Assembly (NCBI GenBank): GCA_945865545.1 | Contig: CAMBEQ010000003.1 | Coordinates: forward strand, 30,631-94,630 | Length of the DNA stretch: 64,000 bases | Source: Sediminibacterium ginsengisoli | GTDB lineage: Bacteria; Bacteroidota; Bacteroidia; Chitinophagales; Chitinophagaceae | Reading direction: 5' to 3' | In this document: positions 57,543 to 64,000 of the stretch, piece after piece | Position numbering within the stretch: position 1 is the stretch's first letter | How the letters are laid out: each line of letters starts with the position of its first letter | Position numbers and translations under genes: made by a program | The notes under the pieces: generated by a model | What the model was told of the DNA's origin: nothing | The model's input: only the letters and a program-made list of their open reading frames with translations | Databases searched by the model: none

Positions 57543-58753
57543 CTCCTGCTGGTAATCATCAAATTTAGATCGGTATATTTTAAGTCAAACTTGGCACTTA
57601 TATAAAAATCGGTTAGGGCCCCTTTATATAAATAAATGCCTTCTCTTAAATGCGCTTGTTGCCAAATAATTTCAGACAAGCCGCCTAAATCACCTACTTG
57701 AATCAACAGCGGCATTAATACATTACTAATGGCTTGGCTTGCAGTTCTAGCAAAACCACTTGGTATATTGGGCACACCATAATGAATGACATCGTGTTTT
57801 ATAATGATAGGATTTTCGTGGTTGGTTAATTCACTGGTTTCAAAACATCCCCCGCGATCAATGGCCACATCTATAATGATGCTACCCGGACGCATGGCTG
57901 CCACCATCTCTTCACTTACTACAATAGGGGCTCTACCAAAATCATTTCTTAAAGCCCCTACCGCTACCTCACAAGTTTTTAATTGCTTCGCTAATATTTT
58001 TGGTTCTAACACACTGGTCCATACTCTTTGACCTAAATTATTTTGAAGTCTTTGTAATCTAGAAACATTATTGTCAAACACTTTTACACTGGCCCCTAAT
58101 GCTAGTGCATTACGTGTAGCAAATTCTCCAATGATATCAGCACCTATAATAACTACTTTAGTGGGGGGCACACCGCTAATTCCACCTAATAAAATTCCTT
58201 TACCCTGATTAAAATTACTTAAGTATTGCCCTGCTATTAACATTACCGCGCTTCCTGTTATTTCTCCCATGCTTCTTAAGATGGGATAATTCTGATTTTC
58301 ATCTTTAATATTTTCAATGGCTAAGGCGGTAATTTTTTTGGCCATTAATTGCACCATTAATTCTTTTTTGACAGCCGTTAAGTGCAAAGGAGAAATAATG
58401 GTTTGATGCATCTGCAATAAAGGCAAATCGGCTTCAACGGGCGGTGCCGTTTTAACTAATATGGGACATTTGTATACTGCTTCCTTTTCAAAAACAATAG
58501 TGGCCCCTGCTTCTGAAAAATCATTATCGGTATATCTGCTCCCTTCTCCTGCATTGGATTCCATGAGCACTTGATGCCCATTGGCTACTAGTACACTTAC
58601 CGCTTCAGGAATGAGACCAATTCTATTTTCTTGAAAAGCAATTTCCTTAGGAATTCCTATCAATAAAGGTTTGCTTTTTAAAGGGATATCCAATACTTCC
58701 TCCTGTGGCTCATAGGAAAAAGAAGAAGATATTTGCGGCTTGATGGAACTCAT
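57539..58753 (-). CDS. ald: Alanine dehydrogenase / NAD(P) transhydrogenase alpha-like
   Basis: Alanine dehydrogenase converts L-alanine and NAD to pyruvate, ammonia and NADH. The N-terminal substrate domain has LIGIPKEIAFQENRIGLIPEAV; the NAD-binding Rossmann fold has a VVIIGADIIGEFATRNALALGASVKVFD loop near residue 210. The later RPGSIIIDVAIDRGGCFET segment is as in Ald. The length of 404 is a little above classical Ald (about 370) because of an N-terminal extension of about 30 residues. The transhydrogenase alpha subunit is the alternative; the lack of a beta subunit nearby favours Ald. It lies just downstream of tsaE. Confidence 0.85.
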   Translation of the reverse strand: MSSIKPQISSSFSYEPQEEVLDIPLKSKPLLIGIPKEIAFQENRIGLIPEAVSVLVANGHQVLMESNAGEGSRYTDNDFSEAGATIVFEKEAVYKCPILVKTAPPVEADLPLLQMHQTIISPLHLTAVKKELMVQLMAKKITALAIENIKDENQNYPILRSMGEITGSAVMLIAGQYLSNFNQGKGILLGGISGVPPTKVVIIGADIIGEFATRNALALGASVKVFDNNVSRLQRLQNNLGQRVWTSVLEPKILAKQLKTCEVAVGALRNDFGRAPIVVSEEMVAAMRPGSIIIDVAIDRGGCFETSELTNHENPIIIKHDVIHYGVPNIPSGFARTASQAISNVLMPLLIQVGDLGGLSEIIWQQAHLREGIYLYKGALTDFYISAKFDLKYTDLNLMITSRS

Positions 58754-58765
58754 ATCAAAAATTTA

Positions 58766-59176
58766 CTATGAAGGTATAAAAATCCTTCTATGTTCAGGAT
58801 CTAAAATTTCAATTTCAAAGTGTTGTGTAGCAGAAGGCAAAAGGCCTAGGGCCTTTTCTGGCCACTCCACAAAACAAAAATCGGCCTCGTCTAAAGCGGC
58901 TTCCATGCCTGCTCGGGCTGCTTCTTTTTCATTTTCTAAGCGGTACCAATCCATATGATACACCATTTTACCTTGGGCGTCATATTGATTCATCAATGCA
59001 AATGTGGGACTTGTAATGGTCTCTTGAATGCCCATTTCCTTCCCAATGGCTGCTATTAAAGTGGTCTTGCCGGCACCCATGGGCGCATGAAAAGCCCAAA
59101 CAGTTTTAGTACCAAATTGCTTTAATAAGGCCGCTGCAATTTCCCCTATTTGATCTAAAGAATAAATCCTTTCCAT
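58766..59176 (-). CDS. tsaE: tRNA threonylcarbamoyladenosine biosynthesis ATPase TsaE
   Basis: TsaE is the ATPase that works with TsaB and TsaD to put t6A on tRNAs reading ANN codons. The Walker A loop is HAPMGAGKTTLIAAIG near residue 31, the switch ITSPTFALMNQY near 54 and the HMDWYRLENEKEAARAG near 75. I start it at the ATG at 59176 (MERIYSLDQIG); a longer frame runs into the opposite gene and has no family match there. At 136 residues it has normal length. The ATG is 5 bases from its -7 box. It precedes ald in the same direction. Confidence 0.95.
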   Translation of the reverse strand: MERIYSLDQIGEIAAALLKQFGTKTVWAFHAPMGAGKTTLIAAIGKEMGIQETITSPTFALMNQYDAQGKMVYHMDWYRLENEKEAARAGMEAALDEADFCFVEWPEKALGLLPSATQHFEIEILDPEHRRIFIPS

Positions 59177-59180
59177 AGCA

Positions 59181-59188
59181 CAAAGATA
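59181..59188 (-). promoter_or_regulatory. -7 box of tsaE
   Basis: Minus-strand TATCTTTG, an exact consensus match, is 5 bases before the tsaE ATG, so the mRNA should be leaderless. It is 25 bases from the opposing -7 box of the ATPase gene. Confidence 0.7.
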
Positions 59189-59213
59189 GGTGAACGCATA
59201 CATAATGTCTTCG

Positions 59214-59221
59214 TACCTTTG
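59214..59221 (+). promoter_or_regulatory. -7 box of the P-type ATPase gene
   Basis: TACCTTTG, an exact match, ends 19 bases before the ATG at 59240. Its upstream half overlaps that of the divergent tsaE promoter. Confidence 0.65.
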
Positions 59222-59239
59222 CCAAGTAAATAAATCCTT

Positions 59240-61363
59240 ATGGAAAAAGTAGAATGGAAAGTAGACGGAATGAGTTGCACCAATTGTGCACTTTCCATAC
59301 ATAAGTATTTGCAAAGCAATGGTATTGTAGAACCCAAAGTAAGCTTTATGGAAGGCGAGGTTCAATTTGAAATGCCTTCAGCAACCAATAAAGAAAAACT
59401 AATCAAGGGCATTCAAAATTTAGGTTATAAAGTTCGTGGACAAGAAGAAGCCCCTCCCCAAAAAAAATGGCTGGACAATAATAGAGACCGTGCTTTCTTT
59501 TGTTTTTTATTTGCAGCACCTTTAGTTGTGCATATGTTACCAGGAGTACATTGGCATTTTATGATGAACCCCTTGGTGCAATTAATAGTAACCATTCCCA
59601 TTTTTATAGTAGGTATGGGCTATTTTGGGAAAAGCGCCTGGTATAGTATCACCAAAGGAATTCCTAATATGAATGTACTGGTAGCCATTGGCGCCATCGC
59701 CTCCTTTGGATACAGTTTGTATGGAACTATCATTGGGCAAGGAGCCTCCTTTGCTTATTATGAAACCACTGCTACTATTATTACCCTGGTATTTTTTGGC
59801 AATTACTTAGAAGACGCCTCGGTTCAATCTACCCAGCGCGCTTTAAAAGATTTGGTAAAAGCGCAAAAGGTAATGGCCAATATGATTGTATTTGATGACC
59901 AACACAAAGAAATTATTTTTAATGTAGAAAGCAATACTTTAAAAGTGGGTGATCTAGTATTAGTTAATGCAGGCGAAACCATTCCCATGGATAGTAAAAT
60001 ATTATGGGGAGAAGCGAGTGTGAATGAATCTATAGTGACTGGAGAAAGTGTGCCCGTATTTAGAAAAGCGAATGATTTATTATTAGGGGGTAGTACCATC
60101 GATAATGGAACTGTAAAAGCCTATATAACGGCAGTGGGAGATGATACAGTACTTGCCAATATTTTAAAAATGGTAAAAGCAGCACAAGGCGAAAAACCGC
60201 CTGTGCAAATTTTAGCCGATAAAATAAGTGCTGTGTTTGTACCGTTGGTTTTAGGTATTGCATTACTCACCTTATTGGGTAATTATTTTTTTACGGAAAT
60301 TGGATTTGGCCAAAGCATGCTTCGTGCCATTGCAGTATTAGTGATATCCTGCCCTTGCGCCATGGGCTTGGCTACCCCTGCTGCTATAGCAGTGGGTTTA
60401 GGCAGAGGTGCAAGAAATGGAGTACTGTTTAAAAATGCAAAAAGTTTAGAGACATTTAAAGACATCAAGCAAGTGGTGTTTGATAAAACAGGTACTTTAA
60501 CTACGGGCCATTTTGACTTAGCTGCATTTAAAATACAAGAGGGAATAACCGAAGAAAATTTTAAAATAATTGCGTACTCTTTAGAAAAATATTCCAATCA
60601 TCCCATTGCCAAATGCATTAGTACCCATTGGAAAAATAAAGAAACTATTAAATGGCAACATATTGAGGAAGTTAAAGGGATGGGCATTAAAGCCACCGAT
60701 AAAGAAGGGAATACTTATTGGGCTGGTTCCTTCAAAACATTGGGCAATATTAAAGCAGAAGATGGACACAATGTATACATTCAAAAAAATGATCAGCTTT
60801 TAGGTTGGATGGATGTGAATGATCAAATAAGAGCAGAAGCGAAAGAGATTATCAATACCCTACATCAACAAGGCGTGCACACTATTTTATTAAGTGGGGA
60901 TAGAAAAGAAAAATGCGAACAGGTTGGAAAAGCGTTAGGCATTCAAGAAATTATTGCAGAACAAAGCCCTGCCGATAAATTAAATAAATTAGACGCTTTA
61001 ACAAAAATAAGTCCAACTGCGATGGTAGGCGATGGTATTAACGATGCACCTGCATTAGCCAAAGCCACCATAGGTATTTCTTTGAGTAATGCTTCTCATA
61101 TTGCCATACAAAGTGCTCAAGTAATTTTAATGAACCAAGGACTTAAAAACTTACCCATGGCTTTAGGTTTAGGCAGAAGAACTTATGAGACCATCAAAGA
61201 AAATTTAATTTGGGCCTTTTCTTATAATATCATTGCGATACCCGTGGCAGCTTTAGGATTATTAGGTACTTGGGGACCAACTTATGGTGCGCTTATTATG
61301 GGCTTAAGTGATGTAGTATTGGCTATTAATTCATTAAGGTTATTTAAGAAAAAATTAGTGTAG
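59240..61363 (+). CDS. copA: Copper-type P1B ATPase
   Basis: A heavy-metal pump of the inner membrane. One N-terminal HMA domain carries the metal pair GMSCTNCALS, Cys13 and Cys16. Eight membrane segments follow, the sixth with the CPC motif at 371-373 (ISCPCAMGLATPAA). The phosphorylated Asp is 415 (FDKTGTLTTG). HP near residue 454 (SNHPIAK) and GDGINDAPALAK near 595 complete the core. CPC together with the CxxC domain is typical of Cu(I) exporters. The length of 707 is a little short because there is only one HMA domain. No copper regulator or chaperone is near. It is divergent from tsaE and precedes recQ by 5 bases. Confidence 0.93.
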   Translation: MEKVEWKVDGMSCTNCALSIHKYLQSNGIVEPKVSFMEGEVQFEMPSATNKEKLIKGIQNLGYKVRGQEEAPPQKKWLDNNRDRAFFCFLFAAPLVVHMLPGVHWHFMMNPLVQLIVTIPIFIVGMGYFGKSAWYSITKGIPNMNVLVAIGAIASFGYSLYGTIIGQGASFAYYETTATIITLVFFGNYLEDASVQSTQRALKDLVKAQKVMANMIVFDDQHKEIIFNVESNTLKVGDLVLVNAGETIPMDSKILWGEASVNESIVTGESVPVFRKANDLLLGGSTIDNGTVKAYITAVGDDTVLANILKMVKAAQGEKPPVQILADKISAVFVPLVLGIALLTLLGNYFFTEIGFGQSMLRAIAVLVISCPCAMGLATPAAIAVGLGRGARNGVLFKNAKSLETFKDIKQVVFDKTGTLTTGHFDLAAFKIQEGITEENFKIIAYSLEKYSNHPIAKCISTHWKNKETIKWQHIEEVKGMGIKATDKEGNTYWAGSFKTLGNIKAEDGHNVYIQKNDQLLGWMDVNDQIRAEAKEIINTLHQQGVHTILLSGDRKEKCEQVGKALGIQEIIAEQSPADKLNKLDALTKISPTAMVGDGINDAPALAKATIGISLSNASHIAIQSAQVILMNQGLKNLPMALGLGRRTYETIKENLIWAFSYNIIAIPVAALGLLGTWGPTYGALIMGLSDVVLAINSLRLFKKKLV

Positions 61364-61368
61364 CCTTT

Positions 61369-63090
61369 TTGAAAACTGTCCAAGACATATTAAAACAATA
61401 TTGGGGCTACGATTCATTTAGACCAAAACAATTAGCAGTAATCAATGCTGTATTGGAAGGCAAAGAGGTACTTACCCTTTTACCTACTGGTGCTGGGAAA
61501 TCATTGTGCTTTCAATTACCCACCATTTATCAAAATGGGATTTGTGTTATTATAAGTCCATTGATTGCGCTGATGCAAGATCAGGTCAAAGATTTGTTGA
61601 GTAAAAATAGGAGTGCGGTGAATTTAGGAGGAGAACTTACCCCAGCACAACAAGAAGAAATTTTAGCAGAAGCCCTTAAAGGGAAATACCAATTTATTTA
61701 TTGCTCTCCCGAAAAGTTAGCACAAAAAAGTTTTCAGCATTTCTTACAACAATTGCCCATTACTTTATTTGCTATAGACGAAGCGCATTGTATCTCCCAG
61801 TGGGGCTATGACTTTAGGCCCTCTTATCGAAAATTAGATGTACTTAAAAAATGGTTTCCCAAAGTGCCCCTATTGGCCATGACGGCTTCGGCCATTCCCC
61901 TGGTGCAAGAAGATATTATTAAGCAATTAAACTTAACCAATTGCACCGTTATTACCGATAGCTTTTTAAGACCCAATATTACCTACCGTGTACAAAAAGT
62001 CCCTGTTAAATTACATGCCTTAAGAAAAGAATTAAATGCAATTAAAGGCAGTGTTATTATTTATTGTACTACCCGAAACAATGTAGCCCAATTAGGACAA
62101 ATTTTAAAAGACTATGGCTACCCTGTTGCCCAGTACCATGCAGGCATGCCCATTGCAGTAAGACAAGAAATGCAAGCCAATTGGATGAACAATACAACAC
62201 CTATTATTATTTGCACCAGTGCTTTTGGCATGGGTATTAATAAAACAGATGTACGTGCGGTGATACATTATGATTTACCTAATAGCTTAGAACAATATTA
62301 TCAAGAAGCAGGAAGGGCAGGTAGAGATGGGCAAGCGGCTAATGCACTATTATTTTTTCAACAAAATGACTGGGAATATTGGACCCAACTTCAAGAAAAA
62401 AAATATCCTTCTGTAGAGCTGATCAAAAACGTCTACCAACACTTAGCCGATTTTGTTCAATTGCCCATTGGCACGGGCGAAAAGCAACAATTTATATTTG
62501 ACTTCGAGGATTTTTGCGCCCGTTTTAAATTGGATAAAATAATAGCTCGCAATGCACTTCAATGGATAGAACAAGAGGGGCATGTAAAATTTTCAGCAGC
62601 TTCCTTTAAGCCTTCTATGGTACAAGTGATAGCAGATAGACATACCATTGAACAATATGAGCAAAATAATCCTATGGCAGGCGTGGTCTTACAAACCATT
62701 TTAAGAACCTATGGAGGTATTATTGACGCCCCTCATTTCATCAATGAAAATTTATTGGCCACCCTACTGCAAAGAGACTTTTCTTTTGTTCAAAAAACAT
62801 TAGTTTTTTTACAACAAACAGGACAAATTACCTACGAACAAAAAGACAATCAACCCGTAGTACAATTTCTATGGAACCGCACTGCCGCTGCCTTTATGAA
62901 AATTGATTTGGATAATTATCAATTAAGGAAAATTGCATTTTTGAAGAGAATTGAGCATTTTTCAGCCTATATCTGGGGTACCCAAATGGATTGCCGAAGC
63001 GTTTATTTAGCCAGGTATTTTGGAGAAAAAAATCCAACTCAATGTAAAATATGCGACCTTTGTAGCGTAAAACAAAGAGATCTATTTTAA
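61369..63090 (+). CDS. recQ: RecQ family ATP-dependent DNA helicase
   Basis: A superfamily 2 DNA helicase that unwinds forks and recombination intermediates. The Walker A is LLPTGAGKSLCFQLP (Lys44), the DEAH box FAIDEAHCISQWGYDFRP, and the late motif ICTSAFGMGINKTDVRAVIHYD is as in RecQ. EQYYQEAGRAGRDG is motif VI. The order after the helicase core is unusual. The zinc Cys (542, 559, 562, 565) are at the very end and no HRDC domain follows, whereas in E. coli RecQ the zinc site comes before the winged helix. This layout is seen in short RecQ proteins. The start is a TTG at 61369. The length is 573. Confidence 0.93.
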   Translation: MKTVQDILKQYWGYDSFRPKQLAVINAVLEGKEVLTLLPTGAGKSLCFQLPTIYQNGICVIISPLIALMQDQVKDLLSKNRSAVNLGGELTPAQQEEILAEALKGKYQFIYCSPEKLAQKSFQHFLQQLPITLFAIDEAHCISQWGYDFRPSYRKLDVLKKWFPKVPLLAMTASAIPLVQEDIIKQLNLTNCTVITDSFLRPNITYRVQKVPVKLHALRKELNAIKGSVIIYCTTRNNVAQLGQILKDYGYPVAQYHAGMPIAVRQEMQANWMNNTTPIIICTSAFGMGINKTDVRAVIHYDLPNSLEQYYQEAGRAGRDGQAANALLFFQQNDWEYWTQLQEKKYPSVELIKNVYQHLADFVQLPIGTGEKQQFIFDFEDFCARFKLDKIIARNALQWIEQEGHVKFSAASFKPSMVQVIADRHTIEQYEQNNPMAGVVLQTILRTYGGIIDAPHFINENLLATLLQRDFSFVQKTLVFLQQTGQITYEQKDNQPVVQFLWNRTAAAFMKIDLDNYQLRKIAFLKRIEHFSAYIWGTQMDCRSVYLARYFGEKNPTQCKICDLCSVKQRDLF

Positions 63091-63228
63091 CAAGATTTTA
63101 TAAAAAGCAAATTAAACCGCTAGTTTTTAACAAAACATTGGAAGCTAGCAACTTAAGAAGGCTTTGAAAAAACGTTTCTTTGTGGTTCAGAGAAAAAGAA
63201 TAAAAATTATAATTTAAATTTTACAAAA

Positions 63229-63930
63229 ATGGAAGACAAGAAAAAATATAAAATTTTACTTTGCGAAGACGATAGCAATTTAGGATTGGTTCTTAAAAAC
63301 TACTTAGAATTGGACGAATACGATGTTTCTTTAGAAAGAGACGGCCGATTGGGCTTGGCTGCTTTTCAAAGAGAAAAATTTGACCTTTGTTTACTAGATG
63401 TAATGATGCCTAATGTAGATGGATTTACTTTGGCTGAAGAAATTAGAGACATCGACCCAGACGTTCCTTTATTTTTTCTAAGTGCAAAAACATTAAAAGA
63501 AGATATTATTCATGGTTATAAATTAGGGGCGGACGACTATATTACCAAACCATTTGACAGTGAGGTTTTATTGCTTAAAATAAAAGCCATCATTAAAAGA
63601 AATGAAGAAGACAATAAAGTAAGTGACCATGTTGAATTTGAATTAGGTCGTTATCATTTTAATCCAAGATTAAGAGAATTAAAATCCAGTGATCACACCC
63701 AAGTGCTTTCACCAAAAGAAAATGAGCTGCTAAAAATGTTGGCGGAAAATATTAATGATTTATTGACGCGCGAAAAAGCTTTAAAGAAAATTTGGGGTAG
63801 CGATACCTACTTCAATGGCAGAAGCATGGACGTGTATATTGCCAAATTAAGAAAGTACTTAAAAGAAGACGACAAAATAGAAATCGTTAATATTCATGGT
63901 AATGGATTTAGATTGGTGGTTTCTTCATAA
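63229..63930 (+). CDS. OmpR/PhoB family response regulator
   Basis: A receiver domain (residues 6-120) is followed by a winged-helix DNA-binding domain (135-230). The acidic pair is LLCEDDSN, the phosphorylated Asp is in DLCLLDVMMP near residue 55, the Thr/Ser is in FFLSAKT near 83 and the Lys in DDYITKPFD near 105. The DNA-binding half has SPKENELLKMLAENIN and SMDVYIAKLRKYLKEDD, with a final GNGFRLVV wing. It resembles RprY-type regulators. No kinase lies beside it; a terminator closes the transcript directly after it. The orphan kinase at 1602-2915 is a candidate partner, which is inference. Confidence 0.93.
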   Translation: MEDKKKYKILLCEDDSNLGLVLKNYLELDEYDVSLERDGRLGLAAFQREKFDLCLLDVMMPNVDGFTLAEEIRDIDPDVPLFFLSAKTLKEDIIHGYKLGADDYITKPFDSEVLLLKIKAIIKRNEEDNKVSDHVEFELGRYHFNPRLRELKSSDHTQVLSPKENELLKMLAENINDLLTREKALKKIWGSDTYFNGRSMDVYIAKLRKYLKEDDKIEIVNIHGNGFRLVVSS

Positions 63931-63956
63931 ATAAATTCTATCGATTACCCTTATAC

Positions 63957-63991
63957 AAAAGGTCCCGAGCGTTCAACTTTCGGGACCTTTT
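63957..63991 (+). terminator. Intrinsic terminator after the response regulator
   Basis: A 12-bp perfect stem (63957-63968 with 63980-63991) ends in four T, 26 bases after the stop. Confidence 0.85.
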
Positions 63992-64000
63992 AATTTCTTT

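Noticed and set aside
59177..59365. N-terminal extension of tsaE across the ATPase gene start
   Set aside because: It would overlap the divergent promoters and has no family match.

Overview
The window is low-GC chromosomal DNA from a member of the Bacteroidota, most like the Chitinophagaceae (Sediminibacterium-type) by gene content; the genus is an inference. The evidence for the phylum is the type IX secretion genes porV-porU-gldJ, an lpxC-fabZ fusion, a separate atpD-atpC pair with a short epsilon subunit, two clpP genes ahead of clpX, and many promoters of the TAnnTTTG type that Bacteroidota use. Nearly all the DNA is coding, and most genes are core housekeeping genes.

Layout. 1-7.1 kb: a long queA, converging on an orphan histidine kinase, then atpDC and glpK-glpF. 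7.1-14.4 kb (minus strand): an envC-like gene, a DUF4292 lipoprotein, dut, porV and porU; gldJ, ispF, murF and a DUF983 gene run the other way to 18.2 kb. 18.3-20.9 kb: tRNA-Ser, a hairpin-rich spacer and three small envelope genes, the most accessory-looking part. 20.9-26.7 kb: tatD, a polysaccharide deacetylase, gltX, a stand-alone B12-binding protein, an enoyl-CoA hydratase and fumC. 26.7-36.2 kb: a large imperfect palindrome, a lipoprotein amidohydrolase, a Cys-rich AraC regulator, gyrB, a small conserved protein, mfd and a small exported protein. 36.3-45.5 kb: a 1273-residue subtilase with a type IX sorting tail, a ferredoxin-NADP reductase-like protein, glyQS, a MazG-like protein, dtd, a flippase and msrC. 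45.5-50.1 kb: tRNA-Leu, tig, clpP1, clpP2, clpX and an unlisted 52-residue gene. 50.2-57.5 kb: an HhH protein, an MBL hydrolase, an HD hydrolase and the lipid A genes lpxD, lpxC-fabZ and lpxA with an ABC ATPase. 57.5-64 kb: ald, tsaE, a copper-type P-type ATPase, recQ and an OmpR-type response regulator.

How the genes connect. PorU and PorV sort and attach type IX cargo, and the subtilase carries such a sorting tail, so machine and likely client are both here. Trigger factor, two ClpPs and ClpX form a protein quality block. The lpx block makes the first steps of lipid A. The kinase at 1.6 kb and the regulator at 63.2 kb are both orphans and may be partners.

I did not find a clearly new multi-gene system: there is no CRISPR array, phage, insertion sequence or toxin-antitoxin locus. 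The less-explained signals are (1) hairpins in three spacers that share a GAGC-n-GCGA core at their tips, (2) promoters so close to start codons that several mRNAs should be leaderless, (3) a tandem pair of genes sharing a roughly 56-residue module, and (4) a candidate very short RNA at 21.7 kb.
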